From Desulfomonile sp963700305 (lineage in GTDB: Bacteria > Desulfobacterota > Desulfomonilia > Desulfomonilales > Desulfomonilaceae), in NCBI GenBank assembly GCA_963700305.1, contig CAVOXB010000026.1, forward strand, positions 1 through 64,000: 64,000 nucleotides of DNA, written 5' to 3'. The notes under the pieces are model-generated. The model did no database searches, was not told the origin of the DNA, and saw only the letters and a list, made by a program, of their open reading frames with translations. How positions within the stretch are numbered: the first letter of the stretch is position 1; the number at the start of each line of letters is the position of its first letter. The position numbers and the translations under genes are program-made. Below are positions 1 to 10,773 of this stretch, piece after piece.

Positions 1-118
1 TTCCTCATCCACAGCCTGTATTTTGCAATACAAGACTGAGTGTGTCTTGAAGTGAACCCTGTAAGAGTGGGACACCGTATCCTTACGCAGTTTGGCTGCT
101 CTACTTTGAGTATTTCCT
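1..118 (+). pseudogene. Degenerate 3' end of glnA (left arm)
   Basis: The stretch corresponds to the last 35 or so codons of the glutamine synthetase gene at 15079-16491, in opposite orientation. Shared blocks include AATACAAGACTGA and GAAGTGAACCCTGTAAGA. Several indels destroy the frame and the normal stop is not preserved. It is a partial copy cut by the window edge and cannot encode function. Confidence 0.6.
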
Positions 119-752
119 CATCCTAGGAAATGTTCCTTATCGACTTCTGATTACTAGGGGTTGATAGTCTGGAGCTCTTCCTTCCGATGATCCCCCTGGA
201 AACCTGCTCGAGAGCAGATAAATTGGGCGGGAAAATCAATAAAGGTTTCCTGCTAAAGTTTTTTTGAGTAAACTATTAGCCGTGTTAGTAATCCGAGTTC
301 AGATCTCTATTTTTTTATAGTGCCAAGAAAAATATTTGGAATAACTGACAAATCCCATCAAAACCCTCTTTATTAAGGAGGGAAATAAGATGTTGCCCTT
401 TACCCCCCCTTCGTAAAGCGGGGCTGGGTGATAGTCTTAGAATAAGCCAGTGAAGACATTGCTGGCAAACAGTCGTCGGGCGGCAGTGACATGCCAAAAG
501 CATAGTCTTCGTAGCGGCCGGCGTCTCTGCCGGCCAAAGAGCACGGAATGGCGGGCGCGGAGGCCCGCCGCTACGGCAGAAGAACCCAGCCGCGTTATTT
601 TTAGCGCCTATGGGGGCTGGGGGGATTTTGATTCGGACATAATTTTCGGCAAATGCAGATGGCCCAAATCCCTTGAACAACAATGGTTGAGATGAGTATG
701 TGATACAATTTGTCGTGTTGGTTCGGATTCCTCGGGATGGTGAGGCGTTTCG
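119..752. other. Intergenic copy with glnA terminator and REP remnants
   Basis: This is the mirrored copy of the glnA-nadE spacer. It contains a damaged version of the glnA terminator (about 226-268) and the CGGCCGGCGT-type palindromic repeat (about 505-585). It then passes directly into the nadE upstream sequence at about 600, with no IS110-like element in between. It therefore preserves the empty insertion site, which reads ATAGGCG followed by CTAAAAATAA on the reverse strand. No gene of its own is seen. Confidence 0.6.
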
Positions 753-2482
753 ATGGCTGTTATCAGGATAGCGCAGGCTCAAATAAACCCCACGGTTGGG
801 GACCTCAACGGCAACGTCAAAAAGATCCTCACTGGGTGGAGCGCGCCAAGGACATCGGTGTGGGACATTGAAACATTTCCGGAAATATATTCTGTGGGAT
901 TTTGTTGGCAGCCCTGCTCATAAAGCCGCAGTTTTCTAGACCATAACATGACCGCTCTTGAGGAATGGATCCCGCTCTGTTCAGGAATTACTTCCCTTGT
1001 GGGATTTCCCCACATGGAGAAGGGAAAAAGTCTACAATGCTGCTGCTCTAATACATGATGGTAGGCTTGTTGGTAATTACCACAAGATTGAGCTCCCCAA
1101 TTATCATGGTGTGTGTTCGATGAAAAAAAATATGGGGATTCCAAAATATTATAACTCGTTTTTGAAGGGGCTGGTGTTCGCTTTGACATTACGATTTGCG
1201 AAGACATCTGGATTCAAGGCTCAATTAAAGAGTGCCACGTGGCCAACAATTGCGTGGAAGCGACTCTGAGTATTAACGAATCCCCATATTTCGGAGGAAA
1301 ACTGGGCGTACGCGCCAGGTGATAAGCAGGTTCGCTGCGGCGACCGGCACCACTGTCTTCTACAACAATCTTGTGGGAAGACAGGATCAGCCCGCTTTGA
1401 TGGCGGTGCCATAGTGGTCGATCCGAAAGGACTACTCCTCGCGTGTGGCCGCGTTTTCCGGAAGACATTCTCGTATTTGATTTTGAAGCAGGCGAAGCGT
1501 CCCCGCCCTCGTGCGCTCCTGGAGTCCCTTATTACAGATGCGAACCTTTGGGCCGACCTCATCGTCCCAAAATCGAGCTCACATTGCCTCGGATATAGAC
1601 AAGACGGACGAGATCTATCAAGCTCTCGTGCTCGGGGCCACTGACTATGTGCAAAAAAACGGTTTTCAAGAAAAGTTGTAATAGGCCTGAGTGGAGGGTA
1701 ATTGCATTTGGTGTTGATAGCAGCCATAGCAGTGGACGCCCTCGGTTCAGATCGCGTGGAGGCATTGACCATGCTATCACACCACAATCTCCGAAGATAC
1801 CTTTTCCTGATGCTGCTCTGCTGGCAAAAAAAGTTACCACATTTCGAACTGATAACTGTCCCTATCCGTGAGCATATACCAATCATATGCTATGCCCTCC
1901 AAGAGCATTTCAGGCAAGGAATTCCCGGAAGGGGTTCCAAAACATCCAGACTCCCAGACGAGGCAATATTCTGATGGCTTTGTCCAACAGATTCGGATGG
2001 TTGGTGTGGACCACAGGCAACAAGAGCGAGATCTCCGTCGGGTCATCCACACTCTACGCCGACATGGCAGGCGGATTCTCATTGATAAAAGACGTGCCCA
2101 AGACACTGGTTTATGAATTTTCGGGTACGTGAACCGAAAAGCCGGTCGAGATGTGATCCCGCGTTCAATAATCGACAGGGCACCTTCAGCGGAACTCAGG
2201 CCGGATCAGAAGGACCAGGACTCTCTGCCACCTTATTCTATTTTGGACCCCATTCTCAGGGAATACGTGAAGAAGATAAAGATCCGGATGATATACTGAA
2301 TTCCGATCCCTTTCTGGTGCGGGAAGTTGTCCGGATGGTGGACCGCAATGAATACAAGAGGCGTCAGGCCGCTCCGGGCCTCAAAATTACTCCCAAGGCA
2401 TCGGCAGGGATTGCTGACTTTTGCCAATCTCAACTAATCGTTATCTCGAGGATAGTATAAACAGGGAACAGTGAATGCTGAT
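753..2482 (+). pseudogene. Degenerate nadE copy (left arm)
   Basis: This copy of the NAD synthetase gene has many indels. Recognisable segments include the start (MAVIRIAQAQ-like), parts of the nitrilase domain and the C-terminal RNRKAGRDVIP region. Near 2130-2150 it reads GTACGTGAACCGAAAAGCC, which keeps the expected open frame exactly where the right-arm copy carries an extra base. Both copies therefore seem to come from one intact gene, each with its own errors. Confidence 0.75.
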
Positions 2483-3218
2483 GAAGTTCATAAGTGCTCC
2501 CCACGGCTAGTACCGAGGGAACTGGCATACTCGGGACCTATTTGGAGCTCCATAGGCGGAAGCATTGAGTTATTAAAGCTTTCCGAAGGCGCTTCGTTAC
2601 CTACAATAGTTGACCCTTTCGCAATGTCATTTATATCCATGGAAGGCTCCGTATCATTAACGTGGACCGTGGAGGACAAATATCCTTTCCTAAATCATGA
2701 CCCGGTTGGCTCCGGAACGAGGCTGTCCACGCTGGCATTCTTGAATTAGGTATGCTCCCTTGGTGCGCAGGTTACCGGATAGCCAAATCCCCAGGGAGCG
2801 GCTGTGATCAAATATCCCAAGAAAGAAGTGGGGTGGTGTCGCATAGATCTGACCCAAAAAGGTCAAGTGGATACCTTTTTCAGGGATTGCCTTTGTCATT
2901 GGAAGTCCTGCAGTGGCACGAAGACATGTTCAATATCCCTGAGGGGGGCGTCTTGCTCGCTGGGTCTGAAGACTGTCCTCATCAGGCTTTTCGTTATAAG
3001 AACTCTTTCGGACTGCAATTTCATGTGGAAGTCACGCAGGAAATTCTTACGGACTGGTTTTCCGAGTCACCGGATTTTCCTTCTATGATGGCCAGGCATG
3101 GCCAGGTGAAAGAGGTCTTGTCCGGGCTGCGGAGCGGATGTATAAGAATTTTGTGAGTTTGATCAAACGTCCATCTTAGCAATCGTTTACGGAATTATTC
3201 ACTTGCCAAAGAGTGTAG
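2475..3218 (+). pseudogene. Degenerate glutamine amidotransferase copy (left arm)
   Basis: Mirrored copy of the class I amidotransferase gene at 10774-11499. The 5' half is heavily scrambled. The 3' half, from about 2880, is nearly identical and still encodes SLEVLQWHEDMFNIPEGG and the FGLQFHVEVTQEIL active-site region. The catalytic-cysteine region near 2760 is frame-shifted and unreadable. Not functional as written. Confidence 0.75.
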
Positions 3219-3518
3219 CTGTCATTGCGAGGGCGAAAACCCGTGGCAATCGCCAAACGACAAGAGCAGATTGCTCTTCGGCGTTGATTCTTTGGTAACG
3301 AAGTAATCCCATTCATTTATGAGGGGAGTGGGCCATACTATTGTGGGCAGGCTTTCCAGCCTGCCAATTCTGAAATGCCAATGATGGCGGGCTGGAAAGC
3401 GCCCACAACTGGCGATCTACGTCGTGCCGCTTGCCCAACGTCGGCACAGGTCCTCAAATGTTCAGATACAGGCGGCAGACAATTGTTGGGTAAATCCCCT
3501 GCCCCACTGAATCCTCAG
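3219..3518. other. Intergenic repeat-bearing copy (left arm)
   Basis: Mirrored copy of 10470-10775. It contains a TGTCATTGCGAGGGCGAAA-type repeat (about 3219-3260) and the GGCAGGCTGGAAAGC palindrome (about 3345-3412). No gene is seen. Confidence 0.6.
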
Positions 3519-3815
3519 ATGAAGATTTCAGATATGACGTGCGAGTTTCTGCGATTTTTATGAACCGTGGGAATCAGACACCCCGGTACGATTAGCTCAA
3601 GCCGGGAAGACAATTACAGGGGCCCCTGGACCATTGAAATCAACGGTTCGTGCCGAAGCATCCCTCCCAAAAATGCTACCCAACCCCCAAGCAGGAGGAG
3701 TAACACCCGCATATCCTGTCTTTCCAGTGGTTAACCAGAATTACTGGTGCGGTGACGGCCGCTGGACCGATCCCGCTCTGGCGAGCGCTATTACTGGGGC
3801 GATGGCGGAGAATAG
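3519..3815 (+). pseudogene. Degenerate copy of the small Cys/Trp-rich protein gene
   Basis: Left-arm copy of the 98-codon gene at 10171-10467. The start (MKISDMTCEF-like) and the VFPVVNQNYWCGDGRWTDPA segment are visible but in different frames because of indels. The end, around 3800-3815, differs from the right-arm copy. Confidence 0.65.
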
Positions 3816-4098
3816 GTGGTAGGATGCAATTACAAATGGGAACCGTATCATTCGGCGGTCTTTTCGCAAGCACGCCGATCGCTCGCTCACCATATCCTTC
3901 GTCGAGCTTGATCTGGTCATTTGCTGTCCAAATGAAACAATTCACTTAGCTCATGGAATATGAACGCTTCACAAAAATATGATTTTTTTTCAGTACGTTG
4001 TGCTTTAAAATACGATCTTGGGTTGACCTAAAGGCGTAATTCACCTGATGGACATGCACCACGATGTCCGACCACGGGCTGAGGATTTCAAAATAATA

Positions 4099-6166
4099 GT
4101 GTGTACAGGAACATTCCTTTTTAGGGTCATTTTTCTCGGGGAATCTTTTCTTTCTGTCTTCTCCAAGTAGACGATAATGCCGCTGTTTTTGCATTACCCT
4201 CTCCAGATGCAGAATCCAATTTTGTTTAAGGCAAGCAATTCTTCGACAAGGGAAACATGATTTAGGCAGCCAAAACGTGGAAAACGTTTTTCCGGACCCC
4301 GTAATCGACTGGTGGCCCAAATCCTCTTGGCTCGTGCAAAGCAGTTTGCGGGCGACTTCTCGCAGGCCGAGGAATCCTCCAAGGAATTCTCCAAGAGCCA
4401 ACCCCAATGGCCCCCATTCTTATTTAGTGCGCGGAGCGCTTGTTGAACTCCTGTGCAAACGCAACAGCCCCGATGCAATCCCAATTCTGGAAAAAATGTC
4501 CTCAAGGGCGAATGAAAAGAACAAGACCGCTTTGATGCTCCGCATGTCGGATCTGGAACCAATCTTGGAAATTATTCTAAAGCGGCAACCCATTACCGGA
4601 CTCTTTTCCTGAATTATCCCCCCTCAGTGGAGGGGCTGAAAGCCGAGATGCGTCGATGCCATGGCTTAAAAAAGTAACATCCCCAGGCTGACATATACCG
4701 AAAGCGATCAACTTGCACGGGCACCGTCTTTTCAAGAAAGGCCGATTCGATCTGGCAGCAGACGTGTATCAGGCGGTGGAAGGCGAAACCCGGCGACAAG
4801 CCCCGGATGCTTAAGCTTGCCAGGTGTCGCTACAAGGATCGACAGAACGAGAAAGCATAGTCCTGCTCAAGGAAATACGAAACGGCAAGCTCTCCGATCA
4901 AGACCGAACGATGCCAGGCACATGCTGAGCCTCGTCTATTGGCGGCTTGATAGGGACAAGGATTTCGAGTCCTGTTCCAATCAGTTGCTGGAAAAGGCAC
5001 CGTTGAAGCTGAAGAGAAAAGTCCTGCTGAATCTTGCGGCTCATAATTTCGAGAAGAAACGATATGCACAGGCTGAAGCACATTACAAACGGGTCCCGAT
5101 ACAAACCCCGATCAGCCAATGAAATTGGACGCCAAGTGGAAAATGGCCTGGATCAAGTATTGGAACTGGAAGTATGCTGAAGCTGCTGAAGATTTTCGCG
5201 AGGCCAGGCAGCTATCTCCGGGGGGCAGAATAGAAAATGCATCCAAATACTGGCAGGCACGCTCTTTGATCATGGCGGTTCGGACTTCCACGAGAGACTA
5301 TTCTGAAGGAACTAGTCCGGATCTCCTCCCGAGAATATTACGGACTGGAAGCAGCATCTGCTCGCTTCCAACGGTAAACCTGTGGGAAACGGTAACGGAA
5401 CACAGAAAGCATTTCCAGATGTTGAGTCTCGCCCGTACAGATTTCCGACCAATATGTGGGCGCAGCCCTGAAGCTCATGGATAAAGGACTCCCCGAATTC
5501 GCATTCCTGAATCTGGAAGCTCTGCCCAAAGGAAGAAAAACCGCCCATCCGGTAAGCTTCCCTCATGGCAAAAGCCGCGTCTGGGGCGGGGAAACATCAC
5601 GAAGCCAGGGAAAGACTGGTATCACATCCGGGGGTCTCGTGGAAAATCCCCAAAAAAGCGTGCCGCCAGAGTTCGTAGAAATGGCTTTCCCGGAATACCT
5701 TTGCCCATACGATCAAACACTCGGAAAAGGACGCGGTTGACCCGCATTTGGTGTGGGCGGTCATCCGCCAGGAAAGCGCTTACGATCCGCGTCTGTTTCG
5801 CCTGCAGGAGCGCTGGGGCTGATGCAAGTTACCCCGGTAGCGGCCGGGTTGACCAGGGTAAGGGAAAATTCCTGCAGGGGCAATACAGTAAATACTCGCA
5901 CCCAAGCAAAATATTGCACACGGCATTCGGATACTGGCTAAGAATGTTAAGACTTTCCAGGGAAAACTGGTGCCCGCAGTTGCCTGGACAATGCGGATGT
6001 CAAGAAGGTCAGGGCATGGATTCGGTCGAACGACAAGATGAAGCAGAACGAGTTCATCGATAACATCCCCAACCCAGAGACCAGAATGTACGTGAAAAAG
6101 GTCCTCGCCGGATACAGGGCTTACAGCAAACTCCATATGAAAAAAGACCTGGCTGGATTCTGGTGA
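4099..6166 (+). pseudogene. Degenerate lytic transglycosylase copy (left arm)
   Basis: Mirrored copy of the TPR/SLT gene at 7795-9885, split into many short frames. Segments such as SNQLLEKAPLKLKR, MKLDAKWKMAWIKYWN and ASVSPAGALGLMQVTP are readable. About 283 bases of spacer copy (3816-4098) precede it and show nothing else. No intact product is possible. Confidence 0.75.
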
Positions 6167-6311
6167 GCACCGTAGGCAGACGCATCAAATGTGCGTAAAA
6201 GTTCGCGCCAGTGGATGTGTACGAATGTGCACTATTTTGGTGAGTGCAATCCCAATTTCGTTCGTTTATCAATCTAAAAATTTACGTCGCAATTCGCTAG
6301 ATCGGAGGGCG

Positions 6312-6791
6312 GAGGCAGGAATCTGAAAACGGATAGGTATTCGATGTTCTCCTCATCTCAAGCTCTTCATAGATAAAGAAGGCAATGGTTTCAGAGCGGC
6401 ACGGAAATCATTCATCCGGAAATATACAAACAATTCAATCAAATGCTCGAACGTTTGTCTCATGGGGATACCCGGTCAGAACGGGCAACGAAATCTGCGT
6501 GTCGAAGTAGAAGACGCCCCTTTCGCGATAATGCGCTAATTAGGATCACCGAGGCCGCATATCGATGGAGTGAATGATGGGGGCTCCGAAACTCTGGACC
6601 CGGAACACCTTTGGATCAGCCAGGACAACGTCCCTTATTGTCGTGCGAAAGGCGACTCATTCCATGCAAGATTTTCCAGGCGAGCGTATTACCAATTGGC
6701 CAAATTTATAGTGACCGATGATGAGAAGGATTTTTTTCTTCTCATCGAAGGGCGACGCACCAAGATAAAGTCAAATTCCGAGAAATTTTAG
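6312..6791 (+). pseudogene. Degenerate DUF1285-like copy (left arm)
   Basis: Left copy of the gene at 7157-7643. The 3' two thirds (from about 6570, starting at the NDGGSETLDPEHLW block) are almost identical to the right copy and open to the shared stop. The 5' part is shifted. At about 6470-6480 this copy reads CCCGGTCAGA, lacking the extra T that shifts the right copy, so here too the left arm keeps the ancestral spacing. Confidence 0.7.
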
Positions 6792-6798
6792 AAGTCCT

Positions 6799-6958
6799 CT
6801 ACGGTGAGTCCACAATGAGCGTCACAGGGCCGTCGTTCACGAATTTCTACCTGCATCATGGCCCCGAATATTCCTTCTGAACCGGGATATTCATATCGCG
6901 GAGTGTTTCCACGAAACTCTTGTACAGAGCGGAAGCCTCCTCAAGGAGGAGCCGAAGC
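6799..6958 (-). pseudogene. Truncated dtd copy, left arm
   Basis: Mirror image of the dtd 3' end at 6970-7149. It reads on the minus strand toward the stop codon at 6799-6801. It is cut at the centre of the palindrome and also has a one-base loss near 6880 (CCTTCTGAACC against CCTTCCTGAACC in the other copy). Confidence 0.7.
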
Positions 6959-6969
6959 CTCCGGCCGGA

Positions 6970-7149
6970 GACGTATTGCTGTCATACGCGACTCTGGCTC
7001 CTCCTGAGGAGGCTTCCGCTCTGTACGAGAGTTTCGTGGAAACACTGCGCGATATGAATATCCCGGTTCAGGAAGGAATATTCGGGGCCATGATGCAGGT
7101 AGAACTCGTGAACGACGGCCCTGTGACGCTCATTGTGGACTCACCGTAG
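6970..7149 (+). pseudogene. dtd: D-aminoacyl-tRNA deacylase, C-terminal fragment
   Basis: The open frame ends APPEEASALYESFVE, then FGAMMQVELVNDGPVTLIVDSP and a stop. This is the C-terminal third of D-aminoacyl-tRNA deacylase, which hydrolyses D-amino acids mischarged on tRNA. The GAMM.V.L.NDGPVT motif is the family's C-terminal signature. The N-terminal two thirds, including the SQFTL active-site strand, are missing because the frame runs into the palindrome spacer. It converges on the DUF1285-like gene, with stops 7 bases apart. The real gene is probably intact in the organism and truncated here by the duplication or chimera. Confidence 0.8.
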
Positions 7150-7156
7150 AGGACTT

Positions 7157-7643
7157 CTAAAATTTCTCGGAATTTGACTTTATCTTGGTGCGTCGCCCTT
7201 CGATGAGAAGAAAAAAATCCTTCTCGTCATCGGTCACTATAAATTTGGCCAATTGGTAATACGCTGGCCTGGAAAACCTTGCATGGAATGAGTCGCCTTT
7301 CACACGACAATAAGGGACGTTGTCCTGGCTGATCCAAAGGTGTTCCGGGTCCAGAGTTTCGGAGCCCCCATCATTGAGTTCCATCAATATGCGGCCTCGG
7401 TCATCCTGACTCACGCGGATTATCACGAAAGGGGCGTCTTCTACTTCGACACGGCAGATTTCGTTGCCCATTCTGACACGTGTACTCCCCATGAGACAAA
7501 CGTTCGAGCATTTGATTGAATTGTTTGTATATTTCCGGATGAATGATTTCCGTGCCGTTCTGAAACCATCTGCCGTCTTTATCTATGAAGAGCTTGAGAT
7601 AAGGAGAAGCGTCGAATACCTGTCCGTTTTCAGATTCCTTCAT
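7157..7643 (-). CDS. DUF1285-like protein, frameshifted
   Basis: Two overlapping frames join into one protein of about 160 residues. The N-terminal part carries LFIDKDGRWFQNGTEIIHPE. The C-terminal part carries VEVEDAPFVIIRV, ending in FFLLIEGRRTKIKSNSEKF. The DGRWFhNG and VEDAPFVI blocks resemble DUF1285 proteins, a family of unknown function. The join lies near 7480, where the reverse strand reads ACGTGTCAGA. The left-arm copy lacks the extra T, so a sequencing insertion is likely. No signal peptide or membrane segment is seen. It lies just downstream of the transglycosylase in the same direction. Family assignment is moderately sure and function is unknown. Confidence 0.65.
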
Positions 7644-7794
7644 CCGCCCTCCGATCTAGCGAATTGCGACGTAAATTTTTGGTACATCATAAACGAACGA
7701 AATTGGGATTGCACTCACCAAAATAGTGCACATTCGTACGCATCCGCTGACGCGAACTTTTACGCACATTTGAGTGCGTCTCTGCCTACGGTGC

Positions 7795-9885
7795 TCACCA
7801 GAATCCAGCCAGGTCTTTTTTCATATGGAGTTTGCTGTAAGCCCTGTATCCGGCGAGGACCTTTTTCACGTACATCCTGGTCTCTAGGTAGGGGATGTTA
7901 TCGATGAACTCGTCCTGCTTCATCTTGTCGTTCGACCGAATCCATGCCCTGACCTTCTTCACATCCGCATTGTACCAGGCAACTGCGGGCACCAGTTTTC
8001 CCTGGAAAGTCTTAACATTCTTAGCCAGTATCCGAATGCCGTGTGCAATATTTTGCTTGGGGTCGAGTATTTCCTGTATTGCCCCTGCAGGAATTTTGCC
8101 CTTAGCCCTGGTCAACCCCGCCGCTGCCGGGGTAACTTGCATCAGCCCCAGCGCTCCTGCAGGCGAAACAGACGCCGGATCGTAAGCGCTTTCCTGGCGG
8201 ATGACCGCCCACACCAAATGCGGGTCAACCGCGTGCTTTTCCGAGTGTTTGATCGTATGGGCAAAGAGTATTCTCGGGAAAGCCATTTCTACGAACTCTG
8301 GCGGCGCGCTATCAGGGGGATTTTCCACGAGACCCCCGAATGCTGATACCAGTATTTCCCTGGCTTCGTGATGTTTCCCCGCCCCAGACGCGGCTTTTGC
8401 CATGAGGAAAGCTACCGGATGGGCGGTTTTTGTTCCTTTGGGCAGAGCTTCCAGATTCAGCAATGCGAATTCGGGGAGTCCTTTATCCATGAGCTTCAGG
8501 GCTGCACCCACATATTGGTCGGAAATCTGTACGGGCGAGAGCTCAACATCTGGAAATGCTTTCTGTGATCCGTTACCGTTTCCCACAGGTTTACCGTTGG
8601 AAGCGAGCAGATCCGCTGCTTCCAGTCCGTAATATTCTAGGGAGGAGATCCGGACTAGTTCCTTCAGAATAGTCTCTGCGTCGGAAGTCCGACCCGCCAT
8701 GATCAAAGAGCGTGCCTGCCAGTATTTGGATGCATTTTCTATTCTGCCGCCCGGAGATAGCTGCCTGGCCTCGCGAAAATCTTCAGCAGCTTCAGCATAC
8801 TTCCGGTTCCAATACTTGATCCAGGCCATTTTCCACTTGGCGTCCAATTTCATTGGCTGATCGGGGTTTGTATCGAGCAGCCGTTTGTAATGTGCTTCAG
8901 CCTGTGCATATCGTTTCTTCTCGAAATTATGAGCCGCAAGATTCAGCAGGACTCTTCTCTTCAGTTTCAACGGTGCCTTTTCCAGCAACTGATTAGAACA
9001 GGACTCGAAATCCTTGTCCCTATCAAGCCGCCAATAGACGAGGCTCAGCATGTGCCTGGCATCGTTGCGGTCTTGATCGGAGAGCTTGCCGTTTAGTATT
9101 TCCTTGAGCAGGACTATAGCTTTCTCGTTCTGTCGATCCTTGTAGCGACACCTGGCAAGCTTAAGCATCAGGGGCTTGTCGCCGGGTTTGGCCTTTAGCA
9201 GCGCCTGATACACGTCTGCTGCCAGATCGAATCGGCCTTTCTTGAAAAGACGGTCTGCCCGGTCAAGTTGATCGCTTTCGGTATATGTCGGCCTGGGGAT
9301 GTTACCTTTGTAAGCCATGGCATCGAGCGCATCTCCGGCTTTCAGCCCCTCCACTGAGGCGGGATAATTCAGGAAAAGAGTCCGGTAATGGGTTGCCGCT
9401 TTAGAATAATTTCCAAGATTGCGTTCCAGATCCGACATGCGGAGCATCAAAGCGGTCTTGTTCTTTTCATTCGCCCTTGAGGACATTTTTTCCAGAATTG
9501 GGATCGCATCGGGGCTGTTGCGTTTGCACAGGAGTTCAACAAGCGCTCCGCGCACTAAATCAGAATAAGGGCCATTGGGGTGGCTCTTGGAGAATTCCTT
9601 GAGGATTGTCTCGGCCTGCGAGAAGTCGCCCGCAGACTGCTTTGCGCGAGCCAAGAGGATTTGGGCCACCGGTCCGTACACAGGGTCCGGAAAAACGTTT
9701 TCCCACGTTTTGGCTGCCTGAATGATGTTTCCCTTGTCGAAGAATTGCTTGCCTTGAACAAAATTGGATTCTGCATCTGGAGAGGGTAATGCAAAAACAG
9801 CGGCATTATCGTCTACTTGGAGAAGACAGAAAGAAAGGATCCCCGCGAGAAAAATGACTCTAAAAAGGAATATTCCTGTACACAC
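7795..9885 (-). CDS. Soluble lytic murein transglycosylase (SLT domain with TPR repeats)
   Basis: The 696-residue exported protein cleaves peptidoglycan glycan strands to 1,6-anhydro muropeptides. Residues 1 to about 30 form a signal peptide (hydrophobic run FRVIFLAGILSFCLL). Residues about 40-500 are a long chain of TPR-like helical pairs. The SLT catalytic domain occupies about 545-690, with catalytic Glu near 565 in AVIRQESAYDP, followed by SPAGALGLMQVTP and the AWYNA motif. This architecture matches Slt70-type enzymes. The start is a GTG; no better ATG precedes the signal sequence. It is intact here, while its left-arm copy is shattered. It sits upstream of the DUF1285-like gene and probably acts in wall turnover in the periplasm. 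Confidence 0.88.
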   Translation of the reverse strand: MCTGIFLFRVIFLAGILSFCLLQVDDNAAVFALPSPDAESNFVQGKQFFDKGNIIQAAKTWENVFPDPVYGPVAQILLARAKQSAGDFSQAETILKEFSKSHPNGPYSDLVRGALVELLCKRNSPDAIPILEKMSSRANEKNKTALMLRMSDLERNLGNYSKAATHYRTLFLNYPASVEGLKAGDALDAMAYKGNIPRPTYTESDQLDRADRLFKKGRFDLAADVYQALLKAKPGDKPLMLKLARCRYKDRQNEKAIVLLKEILNGKLSDQDRNDARHMLSLVYWRLDRDKDFESCSNQLLEKAPLKLKRRVLLNLAAHNFEKKRYAQAEAHYKRLLDTNPDQPMKLDAKWKMAWIKYWNRKYAEAAEDFREARQLSPGGRIENASKYWQARSLIMAGRTSDAETILKELVRISSLEYYGLEAADLLASNGKPVGNGNGSQKAFPDVELSPVQISDQYVGAALKLMDKGLPEFALLNLEALPKGTKTAHPVAFLMAKAASGAGKHHEAREILVSAFGGLVENPPDSAPPEFVEMAFPRILFAHTIKHSEKHAVDPHLVWAVIRQESAYDPASVSPAGALGLMQVTPAAAGLTRAKGKIPAGAIQEILDPKQNIAHGIRILAKNVKTFQGKLVPAVAWYNADVKKVRAWIRSNDKMKQDEFIDNIPYLETRMYVKKVLAGYRAYSKLHMKKDLAGFW

Positions 9886-10170
9886 TGTAATTTGAAATCC
9901 TCAGCCCGTGGTCGGACATCGTGGTGCATGTACTTTAGGTGAATTACGCCCTTAGGTCAACCCAAGATCGTACTTTCAAGCGCAACGCACTGAAAAAAGT
10001 CACATTCTTGGTGAAGGGTACATATTCCATGAGCTAAGTGCGTTGTTTCATTTGGACAGCAAATGACCGGATCAAGCTCGACGCAGGATATGTTGAGCGA
10101 GCGATCAGCGTCGCTTGCGAAAAGACCGCAAATGATACGGTTCCCAGTTGTAATTGCATCCTACCACCTA

Positions 10171-10467
10171 TTACTCATCCCAGTCGCCCCAGTAATAGCG
10201 CTCGCCAGATGCGGGATCGGTCCAGCGGCCGTCACCGCACCAGTAATTCTGGTTAACCACTGGAAAGACAGGATATGCGGGTATTACTCCTCCTGCTTGG
10301 GGGTACGGTAGCATTTTGGGAGGGAATCTTCGGCACGAACCGTTGATTTCAATGGTCCAGGGGCCCCTGTAATTGTCTTCCCGGCTTGAGCTAATCAGTA
10401 CAGGGGTGTCTGATTCCCACGGTTCATAAAAATCGCAGAACTCGCACGTCATATCTGAAACCTTCAT
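10171..10467 (-). CDS. Small Cys/Trp-rich protein of unknown function
   Basis: A 98-residue protein not assigned to a family. It begins MKVSDMTCEFC and has four cysteines (a CxxC near residue 8 plus two later single Cys), suggesting a metal site. The C-terminal half is rich in Pro, Trp, Tyr and Gly (NQNYWCGDGRWTDP), ending in an acidic tail. A GGAG sits about 10 bases upstream of the ATG. There is no signal peptide. The second copy in the left arm is degenerate. It could be a small zinc-ribbon-like protein. The gene is probably real because the ribosome site and composition fit. Confidence 0.5.
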   Translation of the reverse strand: MKVSDMTCEFCDFYEPWESDTPVLISSSREDNYRGPWTIEINGSCRRFPPKMLPYPQAGGVIPAYPVFPVVNQNYWCGDGRWTDPASGERYYWGDWDE

Positions 10468-10579
10468 CTGAGGATCTCCAGTGGGGCAGGGGATTTACCC
10501 AACAATTGTCTGCCGCCTGTATCTGAACATTTGAGGACGTGTGCCGACGTTGGGCAAGCAGCACGACGTAGATTGCCAG

Positions 10580-10651
10580 TTGTGGGGCTGGCTTTCCAGC
10601 CTGCCATCATAGGCATTTCAGAATTGGCAGGCTGGAAAGCCTGCCCCACAA
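10580..10651. repeat. Palindromic repeat, GGCAGGCTGGAAAGCC family
   Basis: Inverted arms of about 26 bases (10580-10605 and 10626-10651) pair almost perfectly around a 20-base loop. Related units occur near 19060-19085 and 61463-61494, and in the left arm at about 3345-3412. It is a REP-like extragenic element. Confidence 0.75.
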
Positions 10652-10736
10652 TAGTATGGCCCACTCCCCTCATAAATGAATGGAATTACTTCGTTACCAA
10701 AGAATCAACGCCGAAGAGCAATCTGCTCTTGTCGTT

Positions 10737-10772
10737 TGGAGATTGCCACGGGCTTTCGCCCTCGCAATGACA
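10737..10772. repeat. Partial TGTCATTGCGAGG-type repeat
   Basis: The sequence GGAGATTGCCACGGGC...CTCGCAATGACA matches the right half of elements at 24726-24808 and 27800-27872. It lies between the amidotransferase stop and the neighbouring palindrome. Confidence 0.65.
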
Positions 10773-10773
10773 G

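Noticed and set aside
450..695. Open frame across the repeat in the left arm
   Set aside because: It runs through a palindromic repeat and spacer, has no ribosome site or family resemblance, and has no counterpart in the right arm because the IS interrupts it there.
3946..4407. Minus-strand open frame of 153 codons in the left arm
   Set aside because: It is antisense to the degenerate transglycosylase copy, with no equivalent frame in the clean right arm.
6900..7060. Large hairpin at the palindrome centre as a CRISPR or structured RNA locus
   Set aside because: The symmetry is simply the meeting point of the two duplicated arms. There is no repeat-spacer periodicity.
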